A stretch of 64,000 bases of DNA from Rugalucina vietnamica (GCA_964017185.1 OZ024870.1:57228312-57292311); one strand, 5' to 3'; positions 1 through 12,723 are shown, numbered from the stretch's first letter. Translations and numbers: made by a program. The notes: generated by a model not told the origin, from the letters alone.

Positions 1-55
1 ATATTTTATCAGTCGAGAAAATAGCAACCCTTTGTTTACAGGGTCATGAAGGAAC

Positions 56-108
56 AGAGAGAGAGAGAGAGTGGGAGAGAGAGAGAGAGGAGAGAGAGAC
101 AGACAGAG
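56..108. repeat. GA-rich microsatellite
   Basis: Imperfect GA dinucleotide tract broken by a few substitutions and ending in CAGACAGAG. It carries no coding signal; the open frame across it on the minus strand is low-complexity Leu/Ser. Confidence 0.9.
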
Positions 109-239
109 CAAGGAAAAAAGAAAACAAACATAATTAAAAAACGAACTAGAAATAAAAAAGCAAGCAAAATGAAAGTAAAAACATAATGGACAAAAGTGTT
201 TAAGAAATTAGCAAACACGATACCATGCGTGCGCATCGA

Positions 240-600
240 AGTTTTATACTAACTAACCACAAGATGTGGTTTCTAGTCAGAGTTTTGACTGCTTATACGA
301 TGCTACATAGAATAAATAAAATCAAACGCAAATAAGATTTCAAATTTATTTGTTTTATAATAAACATCTGTCACTAAGTTGAGGGTAGGTCGAGTGACCA
401 TTGTGCATACCAAATCTATACTCCTCTCACATTCAAGTTAATCCCACTTGTTCTCCAACCATAGTTTTTCGAGTAGAGTTCGAGTTTGAGTGAGGTTGAG
501 AATTTAACCATTAATCTAAACTAAAGCACAAGTATCATTTCATGTTGGACTATTATCCATCACGTGTATTTTATTAACGGAACATGCATGTGAGCAATTT
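240..600. repeat. Fragment of an interspersed repeat, otherwise featureless
   Basis: Part of this stretch (about 510-590: TAATCTAAA, then an ATTATC..CACGTGTATTT block, then GGAACATG) recurs at about 27765-27855. The bases near 10-50 (AAATAGCAACC, TTTGTTT, CAGGG) recur near 27415-27450. I read this as a dispersed repeat present at least twice in the window. No gene is visible from 110 to 820. Confidence 0.5.
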
Positions 601-820
601 TAAAAATTCAGAGAAAGCCTGTTTGAAATAGAATGCATGCAAGATATCGTGAAGAAATTTTCTATTGTTTATAAAATACATGGGGGTTAGTTACCCCACC
701 CATTTCTTGAAAATAGGATGTCGTGTCTTACAGAATCATATTTATAGGAACTGAGCAAGATAACACGACATATTTGCATGACGAAATTTTCAGTGTACAT
801 TGTTCACGACGAATAAAGCA

Positions 821-2066
821 AAATATACTGAAAATCAAAATCTTGCACCACCCTGCTTTTGTTATTTATTATGATTAAGTAGAATTATTTTTATTTCTAA
901 CATTATTTTTGGTTAATTCCAATATCAAATCTTTGACTTTGCAGCAAATTCAATAATGCGGACAATAATGCAAAACACTAGTTTGGGACAAAAAGTGTAA
1001 AATTGCAATTTTTGCAAAAAATGATTACAAATGAAACTTTTCAATGAGTTTTCATTGTACATGTGACAGCATGACAGTAGCAGAAAAGCAACAAAACATT
1101 TTGAATTTAAGGGAAATTGGAGTTGTTACACAATTTTGAAAATTGCCATTTTCGGAAAATTAACCGGTGGTTTTGAAAATTTCCTTAAAACAGCAAGGAA
1201 TACAAACAAAAATGTATTCTTATGCTATGACAAGCACATGCCAAACTTTACTGTTTTTTCAAGTTTTATGAACAGAAATCGTATCCGTTTGCTGTACTTC
1301 CGGTTTGTATGCAGGATTTTTTAATTTTGATTTTACAACTATCGTTTAGTAATTTTTTCGGATTTTTATGTGCCATTGTAATTTTTTGAGATTGAAAAAT
1401 TGCCCTGTGTACTTATTTGTTGGAAACAAAACAAACCATCACAGCAAAGCAGCGTAAAGTTGGAGCTTTATTTGGAACAGTTTTAAAACAAAAGAAAAGC
1501 GCACCAAATAAAGCACTAACTTTACGCTGTTACAATGGCACATAAAAATTTAAAAAAAATGGTAGTTGTGAAATCAAAATTAAAAATTCTAGCATACAGA
1601 CCGGACGTCTGTTTATGAAACTCGTCAGAACAGTCATGTGGGGCATATGCTTACATAGCCTAAGAATGCACTTTTATTCGTATTATTTGCTGTTTAAAGG
1701 AAATTTTGAAAACCACCGGTTAATTTTCCGAAAATGCTAATTTTCAAAAACATTTTGTAAAAACTTCAAATTCCTTAACGTTCAAAATGTTTTGTTGCTT
1801 TTCTGCTACTGTCATGATGCAGATCACATGTACAATGAAAACTCATTGCTAATTTTCATTGATAATCAATTTTTCCCAACAATGGCAATTTTACACTTTT
1901 TGCCCCAAAAATTTTGCATTATCATCCACATTATTAAATTTGCTAAAAAGTCAAAGATTTGATATTGAAATTAACCAAAAAAATGTTGAAAATAAAATAG
2001 ATTCTACAAAATCATAAAAATAACAAAAAATCAGGGTGGTGCAAGATTTATGATTTTCAGTATATA
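821..2066. mobile_element. Foldback-type element with ~500-bp inverted arms
   Basis: The left arm (about 821-1340) reads as the reverse complement of the right arm (about 1560-2066) over most of its length. The outer ends pair ATACTGAAAATC...CTTGCACCACCCTG with its complement near 2032-2066. Inner pairs are ACCGGTGG...AACCGGT-type blocks (1164 and 1718) and ATGGCACATAAAAAT near 1534 against its complement near 1364. The middle holds a smaller GCGTAAAGTT/AACTTTACGC pair. The arms have many small gaps, so the element is not very young. No transposase is seen, and the short frames inside are not coding. A target duplication could not be fixed. Confidence 0.75.
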
Positions 2067-2291
2067 TACTCAGAAGTCACAAATCTTGCTGCTCTATTAA
2101 CCATTAATACAACAGCAATATTTGTGCCTTAATTTCAATACAAAAAGAAAGAAGAAAACGCAAAAATGCTAATTTACAGTATATTAGTCAATATTTTTTC
2201 AGATCTAATGATGCTAGCCGTGCAAGCAATGACCGCAAAAGACATTTACAGATAAAAGAATTCCGAGACATGAGTATCGCTTATTTTTTAA

Positions 2292-3330
2292 CTCACATGA
2301 GCCGAAGGCTCAAAAGGTGGGCTTATAGGATGGCAATGCTCCGTCGTCGTTGTCGTTATCGTCGTTGTCGTCGTTCACACTTTTCAAAGATCTTCTCCTC
2401 TGAAACCCCTGGTCCAATCAATGTCAAACTTCATGTGGAGCATCCTTAGGAAGGGGGAACTAAAGCTTGTATAAATGGTCCAGGTCACATGATCAAGATG
2501 GCCGCCATGCCCATAAATAGTAAAATCATTTAAAAATCAACTTCTCTGGAACCGGTGGACCGATTTTAATGAAACTTGGTATGTAGCATTGGGGACTCTG
2601 GCCCATTATATTTTTTTTATAAATCATGACCTTGGGTTGACCTTGATGTATCTTATGGCAATGTCAACTTTGGTCACATTGGTTTTTCAATGAAAAAAGT
2701 GAAAACATTGGATTTTCAGGAAGTTTTGTGGCCTGTGACCTGAAAGTTGGTAGATACATGTACATATAACTTATTGATGTAATGAAGTCATAAGAGTATT
2801 CAAGGTCAATGTCATCTCTTGACCTTGACCTAAGGTCATTTACATATTAAATTTAAACTTTAATTTTCTCAGGAAAAACTTCACCAATCAAATCCAATTT
2901 TATATGTGTTATCCTTAGGAAGAGGAAATCAAAGTTTATATAAATGGTCTAGGTCACATGACCAAGATGGCCGCCATGCCCATATATGTGGTAAAATCCT
3001 TTAAAATCAACTTCTCTGGAATCGGTGGACCGATTACAATGAAACTTGGTATGTAGCATTGGGGGCTCTGGCCCTTCGTAGTTTATATAAATCATGACAT
3101 TGGGTTGGCCTAGACCTATTAAACTGTGAATATAAACAGAAAGGTCAAATATTAAAAGATCTGAAATTTAATAGGTACAGACAGTTTATAGTGTTAGTAA
3201 TTATGTGAGTATTTGAGGTCAAGTTTACATTTTACCTTGGTCAACATGGCATTAGCCAAAGGTCATTCATCAATGACAAAGTCTCAGTTGAACGATATCA
3301 GGACCAATGTTCCTCTGGTTCATACTATAT
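2292..3330 (-). mobile_element. Tandem-bearing element, copy 1 (reverse orientation)
   Basis: It begins with CACATGAGCCGAAGGCTC and GGCTTATAGGATGG, the complement of the 3' end of the copies at 5548-7235 and 10594-12723. Next come a CGTCGTCGTTGTC-rich stretch and two tandem units. The shared segment CTTCTCTGGAAYCGGTGGAC starts at 2541 and 3011, so the period is about 470 bp. Repeated GACCTTGACC/GGTCAAGGTC words are typical of the family. The copy is diverged, and its far end fades near 3300. Confidence 0.75.
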
Positions 3331-3960
3331 ATGATCAGGTAGAGGAAAGATATTGATTTATAGACTTACTATAAATTTACAGAGTATCTATAAAATCACA
3401 GTACAAATGAAATGTAAATTTATAGACCAGACAGATAAATGGTCCACGAAACCGGTTTGAATGAAAACCACATTCCGGAACAGTGTTTACATTCTATGCC
3501 GCAGAATTTTGCTTTTCGTTTTTTGCACGAGATGTGTAGTTTGCTGCAGATGCTGCATACAAAACAACTTGCGTCATCAATACCTCTGTTACTTTACCGT
3601 GTATCTGACTTAAATCCACTTTTAGAGCTGCAAGAATTTATTGAATTTGTCTTCACATTGCTTCCAGGTATCGTTTGGATGCCATCTTGAAAACTAGGTC
3701 AGACTGGTTTCTTTATTTTTGCTGCAGATGTTGCTGGGAAGCTGTTTCGATCCGATACAAGTAATAGTTTTCAAAGGAAGCCAATTCTGCCGATTTTGCA
3801 TAATTATTTTTTATCATTATTATCATTTTATAATGTTTTATTATTCTATAATGATTTACTTGTAACATATATATTTTACATTCTAGTTGCACATTCTTAT
3901 CCAATGGTTCTGGGATAAGGAATTTTGTATATATACTGAACAAAAGAGAAACACATCAAT
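3331..3960. other. Stretch without a recognised gene
   Basis: Positions about 3345-3405 (GATATTGATTTATAGACTTA and following) recur in inverted orientation at about 15690-15745, so a dispersed repeat end lies here. An 83-codon plus-strand frame (3439-3690) has no recognisable domain. Near 3935 the words ATACTGAACAAAAGAGAAAC resemble the end of a TA-flanked DNA element also seen near 55493, but no partner end was found. Confidence 0.4.
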
Positions 3961-3965
3961 TATTC

Positions 3966-3968
3966 ACC

Positions 3969-4003
<35 letters not shown>
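3966..4003. repeat. (CTAT)n microsatellite
   Basis: About nine perfect CTAT units. Confidence 0.95.
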
Positions 4004-4005
<2 letters not shown>

Positions 4006-4149
4006 CAACCCTTTTGAACATTGACAATCCTATTTTGAAGGCATAATCAATCAAATTTATCCACCTGGACTACAGTTGAACAAAACCAACACCACAGATA
4101 CCGAACCCCTTTTTGGATTTACATATTTCTATTGCGAATGGATTTGTTT

Positions 4150-5345
4150 CTTCCAAGATTTATGATTAACGCGATGACTATGATTTTGATATAGTAAATT
4201 TTTCGTTTTTGGATGGTGACGTTCCTCGCCGTGCTTCGTATGGTGTAAACATTTTGCAACTTATCAGGTTTGCTAGAGTCTGCAATCATGTAGCGGACTT
4301 AAACGCGTGAAATAAACGTTTAACAGCCAAACTTCTCCAGCAGGGCTATCGGTATCATAAACTTCGAAAAAACATTTTCTACATTTTATCGCAGACACCA
4401 TAAGTTGATTTTCAAATTAAATGTTGGGCTAAAGACGCTTTTACGCGATGGCCTTTCGGAATCAGAATTTTATGGTGACTTGGTCTATAAATTTAAGAAA
4501 CTTATAAGAAAGAATGATTTTTCTTTTCAGTTCAGAAAAATCATAACACGCTTTAGACGTATAGGTTATAACTTTAATGTTACGCGACAGTCTGCATGTT
4601 TAGTTTTTAACCCAACCATGGTTGATAACTATGCTGCCTTCTTTAACTGCTCGCCGGTGGGTCGGGCGTCAGACTCAATAATGGCCCCGACATAAAGCTG
4701 TTCATTTTAGGTGGTTGGGACCGGAGCTTCTTGTCTCTTGCTTGGCCCATCGGGGTTCAACTGGTGTTTTCTTTTGCTCCGGGTTTCAGTAAGTTATTCT
4801 GCGCCCAGGGATCTCCATCGTCGGGCAGCTTACTGAATGTGTTGAGTCCTCATTTCATTGATTCATCAATGGTTATCATGATTTTTTTTCGTTTGTCCTT
4901 GATGATACATTGACTAGTTAGAGATTCACCACGAGGACCGAACAACTAACTAAATGTTGTGAACCACTGCAGAAGATGAGGGTGATGTTAGTCGCCTAAA
5001 AAAACCGGTTTAAGCCCTCCAGTAATTTTATATCACTTATCGTTCAAATGCGATACATACGGTGTGGTTCTAACTGTTTTGTGTTTCGGAGTCGAATGTT
5101 TGTGCTTTTACAGACTTATGTACTTTTCATACTTTTAGTTCAGTTCGGGTTACTGAGTGACCGCCTATTGGGGAAAAGCTGCTCACTCGGCTTACGATAT
5201 GATTTCTTGGTATACATGTACATGTAAGTACCTAAGTGTCATTTTAGTTTTTCCTACCCCTCGGTTTATGGAGTGGGAATTTCTTTCTGATTGCGCCATT
5301 TCCTGATCGTTGCCTACGTGTACCTTTTTTATTCCTTTTTTATAC
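4150..5345 (+). mobile_element. Longest copy of a retroelement 3' end (family R)
   Basis: The first 545 bases encode a decayed C-terminal protein segment. About 640 bases of noncoding 3' sequence follow, ending TTGCCTACGTGTACCTTTTT. Other copies at 21891-22175, 27948-28125, 41626-43505 and 59797-60100 stop at the same 3' end but start at different internal points. This is the 5'-truncation pattern expected of target-primed reverse transcription. I infer a non-LTR-like retroelement and cannot name its clade. The 3' end contains GAGTGGCCGCCTATTGGG-like and CACTCGGCTTACGA-like blocks conserved in all copies. Confidence 0.7.
4200..4695 (+). pseudogene. Retroelement ORF C-terminal remnant
   Basis: In one frame the segment reads DVPRRASYGVNILQLIRFAR, then a stop (TGA at 4308). 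It continues through LLQQGYRYHKLRK, where a frameshift in an A-run near 4365 moves the frame to the one carrying GLKTLLRDGLSESEFYGDL, RRIGYNFNVTRQSACLV and PVGRASDSIMAPT before a stop at 4693. From memory, blocks of this kind (QLIRFARVC, LLxQGYRYHKLRK, FYGDLVYKFKK) are widespread at the end of reverse-transcriptase-like proteins in bivalve genomes. The exact family is not established here. One nonsense codon and one frameshift make it a pseudogene. Confidence 0.6.
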
Positions 5346-5547
5346 TCCAGCCATCAGTTTGTGCGTTGATCTATATATTAATTCATCCATATCATCCTCA
5401 AGGGGTGTATAATTAGAGCTGCAATGTCTTGTATTCTGTTTTCATACAATTTCAGATAAAATGCCTCTTCCTTAAGCATGTTCTTGCAAAACATCATGAA
5501 AGCATTGTACGAGAAGACGCACAAGTACAGGATATAACTACTTAAAA

Positions 5548-7235
5548 ATAACCAGAGGACCATTGGTCCTGAGAACGCTCACCTGAAGCCTGATCTTGGA
5601 GTATTAAGTCATAATGAAATGACCTTGACCTTGAATACTCACGCACCTTTATTGACTTCATAAGTTGTCTGCATCTGCAAAGTTTCAGGTCTCAGGCTGC
5701 AATAGTTTCCAAACCCAGTGATTTCTGAGAAAACCATAATTTTAATTTTGATATTTAAATGACCTTGGGCCAAGGTCAAGACATGACCTTGGCCTTCAGT
5801 AATTACTTACCTTCAATGACTCCATTAGTTGTCTGCATCTAGCAACTTTCAGGTCTCAGGCTGCAACAGTTTGTTTTTGCCTTTTCCCATTTAAAAGCCT
5901 ATGTTTCCAAAATTGACCTTGCAGTAAAATAGGTCAAGGTCATTATAGGGTCTTCATTTCAACAAACTATGATGGGCTGGAGTCCCAAATACTACATACC
6001 AAGTTTCATGAAAATTGGCCTGTCGGTTCTGGAGAAGAAGATTTTTGAGTGTTTTTTACCATATATGGGCGTGGCGGCCATCTTGGTCATGTGACCTGGA
6101 TTTCACTTATAAACTTTCGTCTCCTCTACCCATGGATGCTCCACATAAAATTTCGCTTTGATTGGCCAAGTGGTTTCAGAGAAGAAGATCTTTGAAAAGT
6201 GTGTATGGACAGCAGACTGGCCAAGGTCAAGAGATGACCTTGACCTATATTAATCACATACCTTCATCCACTCCATTAGTTGTTTGCATCTACCACTTTT
6301 CAGGCCTCGGGCTGCAATAGTTTTAAAAAAATCCATAGTTTTCACTTCTTCTTATGTAAAAGCCTATGTTTCCAATTTGACCTTGCCGTAAAATAGGTCA
6401 AGGTCATCATAGGGTCATCATTTTATCAAACTATGATGGGCTGAGGTCCTCGATGCTACATACCAAGTTTCGTGGAAATCGACCCACCGGTTCTGAAGAA
6501 GAAGATTTTTGAGTGGTTTTTACCATATATGGGTGTGGCGGCCATCTTGGTCATGTGACCTGGATTTCGCGATCAAACTTTCGTCTCCCCTACCCATGGA
6601 TGCTCCACATAAAATTTCATTTTGATTGGCCAAGCAGTTTCAGAGAAGAAGATCTTTGAAAAGTGTGTATGGACAACAGACTGGCCAAGGTCAAGAGATG
6701 ACCTTGACCTATATTAATCACATACCTTCATCTACTCAATTAGTTGTTTGCATCTATCACTTTTCAGGCCTCAGGCTGCAATAGTTTTCAAAAAATCCAT
6801 AGTTTTCACTTTTTCCTATGTAAAAGCCTATGTTTCCAAATTTGACCTTGCCGTAAAATAGGTCAAGGTCATCCAAGGGTCATCATTTTATCAAACTATG
6901 ATGGGCTGAAGTCCCCGATGCTACATGCCAAGTTTCGTGGAAATCGGCCCACCGGTTCTGGAGAAGAAGATTTTTGAAGGGTTTTTACCATATATGGGCG
7001 TGGCGGCCATCTTGGTCATGTGACCTGGATTTCGCAATCAAACTTGAAATGCCACTACCCAAGGAGGCTCCACATAAAATTTCAACTAGATCGGCCAAGC
7101 GGTTTCAGAGAAGAAGATCTTTGAAATTGTGGACGACGGACGACGGACGGACGACGGACGACGGACGGACGGACGCCGGATCATGGCCATCCTATAAGCT
7201 CACCTTGTGAGCCTTCGGCTCAGGTGAGCTAAAAA
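5548..7235 (+). mobile_element. Tandem-bearing element, copy 2
   Basis: The 5' end is a small hairpin, AGGACCATTGGTCCT, followed by GCTCACCTGAAGCC. The 3' end is CTCACCTTGTGAGCC, TTCGGCTCAGGTGAGCTAA, in which GAGCCTTCGGCTC folds. GCTCACCTGA therefore occurs near both ends in inverted orientation. The body contains units repeated with a period of about 464 bp (CTGGCCAAGGTCAAGAGATG at about 6217 and 6681), rich in GACCTTGACC. A GGACGACGGAC minisatellite lies at about 7132-7178. No protein is encoded. The hairpin before a terminal CTAA, together with tandem units, recalls non-autonomous Helitron-like or pearl elements of bivalves (inference). Confidence 0.8.
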
Positions 7236-7239
7236 AAGC

Positions 7240-8445
7240 AGCTATATTTCCTTCTTTCAAATGGATTAGCGGAGAGTCACTATAAGTATCTATGGAATGA
7301 CTACTACCAATATGCTCTTAAGAAAACAGAACTAAGACAATACAGCATAGATTAAATTTGTGATTTGATCAATAATGATGCTCCAGATGATGATCAGGTG
7401 CCCATGCTGGCTGGTGTCATTGGAAAAAAATTCAAAACCGTCTAAAAGCAATAAATCCTCAGATGTTGAAATCTTAAAGAAATTGAATGCAACAGGACAA
7501 ATATCGAAAATAGACAAACGAATTTACACCTTTCTGTCTTCATTTTGTAATGATGAAAGCAAAAAAGAAGTTGAAATCCTTAAGGTTACAGTATGCAATC
7601 AGGGGGTAACCATATTCAAATGCAAATTTTACTATGTTTATAAGTCATAGTGATATTGTTTAATATACCAAATTAAAGGCAAGATTTTGAAGTTTAAGGT
7701 GAATGCATTTGTTTTATTGTAAGTTATGAATTAGAGGCTTCCCTAACACTAGATCATTAAAACGGTATCATGGATTTCCGCTAAAGTTCTTTGAAACTGA
7801 GATATTGCATTTTAAATTTTCTCTGACAAAATTGATTGGTCATCCTAAACAAAACTCCAATTTACTCAGCAACAAATCATAGTAGAAAAAATTTGAGATA
7901 CGCTTTTGAAGAGAAGACTTTAATCAACACATGTGCCAAATTTCATTCCACTGGGATGGATAAGGAAGGAATTGAAATGCTTTGAAGATGACAGTTCCAA
8001 CACAAAGTCTACTTTAAAAGAAGCCACAAAATTCATTTCATCAATCAAATGCAAATTTATTCATGATTGGCAGCTTTCTGACATTCAAATTTCTGGTCAG
8101 TACATCCCACAATAGGAAATCTTGAAGGCCATGCATTTGGAGGCGGGCTTTTGCTAAAGAAAACATGAAAAATTCATAAATACTTACATGTATATACTTA
8201 ACCAATCAGCGAACACTCAAACCGTTAGGCTATTAATCGCCCCCTGTTGTAAATGACCTCACATTATTACCGGAACATTTTATCTCTGGGTTTCAAAGAC
8301 TGACCATTACCTCCTTTCAATGAAATGGATTTTGCCAGACACCATGAAGAGGAAATTATTTTATTACACTGACCTTTGGCAATTTTGTAATGGTGATGCT
8401 GCTATAGAAATGCAGTGAGTCGTGTCATGATAAAACTGGATTTTT
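7240..8445. other. Stretch without a recognised gene
   Basis: Plus-strand open frames at 7375-7650 (91 codons) and 7933-8115 (60 codons) are not recognised. They have no clear start context or splice signals and read as AT-rich background or decayed coding DNA. No repeat of the window families was recognised here. Confidence 0.4.
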
Positions 8446-8448
8446 GCA

Positions 8449-8490
8449 AAGGCGAAAACAAAAGCCGCAGATCAGCTTGCAGTAACTACT
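8449..8490 (-). repeat. Half of a hairpin-family-2 element
   Basis: GGCGAAAACAAAAGCCGCAG followed by ATCAGCTTGCAGTAACT matches one arm of the palindrome found complete at 51441-51650 and 52100-52340. Only this arm remains. Confidence 0.55.
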
Positions 8491-10075
8491 GGTAACACTA
8501 TTCCACTTTACTTATTAATTTTTGTGAACTTTAATATAAAAATGCCACTTTCCTTGTGAAAACCAAACCCATTTATTAATTAGCTAAATAAGCATATATG
8601 TTCATCAAAGAGAAATTGAACAGCACCACAAGAAAATTCTATTTGCAAAGAAGCATATACACTACACATACTTGCATCATGTATGATCATAATGGTCTTC
8701 TTGTTTGTTTAGTTGGTTTAAATCTTTATTTCAAGCCTCTAACCAGCTTCTGCAGCTACACATGCCATTTTTTGTAACCATCTCTACACAACAAATCTCA
8801 GACTGGTGTTATTTCGCAATAGTGCCTAACTTATCTACTAAGGCTACCTTGTTGGGAAAGAGCTAGTCCTTCTGCTCTTCGAGTGTGTTGTCGGAAAATG
8901 TTTTATTGTGTTTTATGTATTTTCTTTCCCACCCGCTATGTTGGGGGACTTTAAATTTAATTGCATCGATTCCTGGTCCCTCTATTCTTACTTTAGTGAT
9001 AAACTGGTCATTTACAACAGAAACGATAATAAAAGCAGGTACTGTGAATATGCATAATCAAATGATGATTCATTATCTGATGGCTAACAAATTATTATAT
9101 AATATCCCCATAGGCCCACAACCTTTGAGAATTCAACAATATACTTACATAAAAGCCACTGCATAACAAAACAATGCATAACAAAAATAATGACTGTATA
9201 TAATATAATCTGCTCAACCAAAAGACACTGATCAAACCATTGTAGTCATATGTAGAGCCAAAAACATCGGCTGTACAGGATGACCAGACCTTTACACAGG
9301 ACTTGAGTGGTGTTATAAGAAAACTTGATTTAAAAAGTTAGACAAAAGCAGTTGCAAATCAGGTATGCAACAAAGAATGCTTATTGTTTTCAAAAAAAAA
9401 ATGATTTTCAATAAATCTTGACCTTTATGTCTGGCTGTTTATCCTTTTGTCGAACACAAAAACGAATAACAAAGATTGTTTTTGTGAAACAAAAAATTTC
9501 TTGTGATATGACCCATATGCAGTAAACCAGCTTCCATTCCAATAAATAGCATGGAGATGGGGCATTGCTAATGGGTGCTAAAGAGTTTTACTGACCGTGG
9601 ATAATTTTATTGACACTGATGGTCATGCTTTGAATTGAAAGCAAAACTAAAGAAGCTCTTTACAGTTATTTTTCTTAGTTTTTCAGTTTCTAAGCTTATA
9701 AGTTATTGTGGAAATTTGAGCCTTTGATATAATGTAGGTACCAAAATAATTTATTTGATGAGAGTGATTTTGTAAAATGAACAAAATTTCACCAATTATT
9801 GCATACTGTATCCTTAATGCTTACGAGCATTTGTCCAATCTATCCAACATCTATTACATTGGACCATTGAATTTTTGTTTGAACATTCTGTTCCATTTTA
9901 TAACTGGGAGTAAACAAGTGTTAAAACTAAGGTCAAAGTATTGTCAATCGGGAAGTTACAGTGACTAAAGCTCTAGAATAGCTCAATACAAATTCAGAGA
10001 CTCCAGTTGAACTTACTCATGAAAAGGATTCTGTTATTGTGTTTGATGATAATCAACTAGCTGGTATGTACAACA
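8491..10075. other. AT-rich stretch, no gene recognised
   Basis: I read both strands and saw no recognisable domain. The 93-codon frame at 8885-9166 and the 63-codon frame at 9777-9968 lack any family signature. Confidence 0.4.
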
Positions 10076-10159
10076 GAAATAGGGGTGGGCGTGACTATAC
10101 CTTGCTGGCGGAGGTTGACTCCTCCGCCAGCAAGGTATAGCCACGCCCACCCCTATTTC
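10076..10159. repeat. Near-perfect 39-bp-arm hairpin
   Basis: The left arm 10076-10114 (GAAATAGGGGTGGGCG...GGCGGAGG) pairs with 10121-10159 across a six-base loop, with a single mismatch. It is GC-rich in an AT-rich setting. It could be a tiny MITE, an insertion footprint or a structured transcript. No flanking duplication was found. Confidence 0.9.
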
Positions 10160-10593
10160 CTTAGACAAACATTGTGTTTTTGCATCTATATTTACCTGTA
10201 AAAAGCACGTGTTGGTTTGTTTGTCTAACCCACGTGTTGTCTAACCGTCATTGACCGTTAGCTAATGTGCAGATTTGAATGGTCAGTATAAAATGAATAT
10301 TAATGATGGGTGGTTTGACGGAGGACTCAATTCCAAAGCCATGATCAGTGTCATAACAACAATTGCCTGTCTTGTACCACCCCATGAATCAAATTATCAA
10401 AACAATACACAACCGCAACCAAATAAATGGAATGAAACTAAGAAGGAAGTTTCAGCTACAAATCCTACCAGTCAGACAATATTGTGACAGTCCTTTATAT
10501 TGAATCTCAATTAAAATATAAACGAAGATTTGAAATAAAAAGGCGAATAACCAAGAGTAAAAATCATAACTTGACAGTGTTGCTTATAGTAAA
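10160..10593. other. Short unrecognised open frame region
   Basis: A 70-codon frame (10275-10487, plus) follows TAGCTAATGTGCAG, which would serve as a splice acceptor. It has one hydrophobic segment (MISVITTIACLV) and a polar Asn/Gln/Pro-rich tail. It may be an exon fragment; no family is recognised. Confidence 0.25.
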
Positions 10594-12723
10594 CCAGAGC
10601 ACCATTGGTCCTGAGAACGCTCACCTGAAGCCTGATCTTGGAGTATTAAGTCATCATGAAATGACCTTGAATACTCACACACCTTTATTGACTTCACAAG
10701 TTGTCTGCATCTGCAAAGTTTCAGGTCTCAGGCTGCAATAGTTTCCAAACCCAGTGATTTCTGAGAAAACCATAATTTCAATTTTGATATTTAAATGACC
10801 TTGGGTCAAGGTCAACAAATGACCTTGGCCTTCATTAATTACTTACCTTCATTGACTCCATTAGTTGTCTGCATCTAGCGACTTTCAGGTCTCAGGCTGC
10901 AACAGTTTCCAAAATATCCATTGTTTTCGCCTTTTCACATGTAAAAGCCTATGTTTCCAAAATTGACCTTGCCGTAAAATAGGTCAAGGTCATCCTAGGG
11001 TATCATTTCAACAAACTATGATGGGCTGGAGTCTCAAATGCTACATACCAAGTTTCATGAAAATCGGCCAGCCGGTTCTGGAGAAGAAGATTTTTAAGTG
11101 GTTTTTACCATAGTTGGGCATGGCGGCCATCTTGGTCATGTGACCCGAATTTCGCGATCACACTTTCGTTCCCCCTACCCATGGACGCTCCACATAAAAT
11201 TTCACTTTGATTGGCCAAGCAGTTTCAGAGAAGAAGATCTTTGAAAAGTGTGTATGGACGACAGACTGGCCAAGGTCAAGGGATGACCCTGACCTAAATT
11301 AATCACATACCTTCATCTACTCCATTGGTTGTTTGCATCTACCACTTTTCAGGCCTCAGGCTGCAATAGTTTACAAAAAGCCATAGTTGTCACTTTTTCC
11401 CATGTAAAAGCCTATGTTTCCATACTTGACATTGCCGTAAAATAGGTCAAGGTCATTCTATAGTCATCATTTGATCAAATTATGATTGGCTGGAGTCCCA
11501 AATGCTACATACCAAGTTTCATGAAAATCGGCCAGCCGGTTCTGGAGAAGAAGATTTTTGAGTGGTTTTTACCATATATGGGCGTGGCGGCCATCTTGGT
11601 CATGTGACCTGGGTTTCGCAATAAAACTTTTGTCTCCCCTACCCATGGCTGCTCCTCATAATATTTCACTTTGATTGGCCAAGCAGTTTCAGAGAAGAAG
11701 ATCTTTGAAAAGTGTGTATGGACGACAGACTGGCCAAGGTCAAGAGATGACCTTGACCTAAATTAATCACATACCTTCATCTACTCCATTGGTTGTTTGC
11801 ATCTACCACTTTTCAGACCTCAGGCTGCAATAGTTTTCAAAAAATCCATAGTTTTCACTTTTTCCCATGTAAAAGCATATGTTTCCAAAATTGACATTGC
11901 CGTAGAATAGGTCAAGGTCATCCTATGGTCATCATTTGATCAAACTATGATGGGCTGGAGTCTCAAATGCTACATACCAAGTTTCATGAAAATCGGCCAA
12001 TCGGTTCTTGAGAAGAAGATTTTTGAGTGGTTTTTACCATATATGAGCGTGGCGGCCATCTTGGTCATGTGACTTGGATTTTGCAATCAAACTTTCGTCT
12101 CCCCTACCCATGGATGCTCAACATAAAATTTCACTTTGATTGGCCAAGCAGTTTCAGAGAAGAAGATCTTTGAAAAGTGTATATGAACGACATACTGGCC
12201 AAGGTCAAGAGATGACCTTGACCTAAATTAATCACATACCTTCATCTACTCCATTAGTTGTTTGCATCTACCACTTTTTAGGCCTCAGGCTGCAATAGTT
12301 TTCAAAAAATCCATAGTTTAAACTTTTTCCCATGTAAAAGCCTATGTTTCCAAATTTGACCTTGCCGTAAAATAGGTCAAGGTCATCCAAGGGTCATCAT
12401 TTTATCAAACTATGATGGGCTGAAATCCCCGATGCTACATACCAAGTTTCGTGGAAATCGGCCCACCGGTTCTGGAGAAGAAGATTTTTGAAGGGTTTTT
12501 ATCATATATGGTCGTGGCGGCCATCTTGGTCATGTGACCTGGATTTCGCGATCAAACTTAAAATGCCACTACCCAAAGAGGCTCCACTTAAAATTTCAAC
12601 AAGATCGACCTAGCGGTTTCAGAGCTTGTGGACGACGACGGACGGACGGACGACGGACGGACGGACGCCGGATCATGGCCATCCTATAAGCTCACCTTGT
12701 GAACCTTCGGCTCAGGTGAGCTA
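10594..12723 (+). mobile_element. Tandem-bearing element, copy 3 (longest)
   Basis: It has the same ends as the copy at 5548-7235: ACCATTGGTCCTGAG near 10602, and TTCGGCTCAGGTGAGCTAA at the 3' end. At least three internal units begin TGGCCAAGGTCAAG at about 11267, 11731 and 12196, giving periods of 464 and 465 bp. Each unit carries TTTACCATATATGGGCGTGG, ATCTTGGTCATGTGACC and paired GGTCAAGGTC/GACCTTGACC words. The 3' flank has a GGACGGACGACGG minisatellite (about 12632-12672). It has one unit more than copy 2, which suggests expansion or contraction between insertions. Confidence 0.8.

Noticed and set aside
3935-3965. Complete TA-flanked DNA element sharing its end with 55493
   Set aside because: Only single ends were found at both places; no inverted partner within reach, so no element was called.
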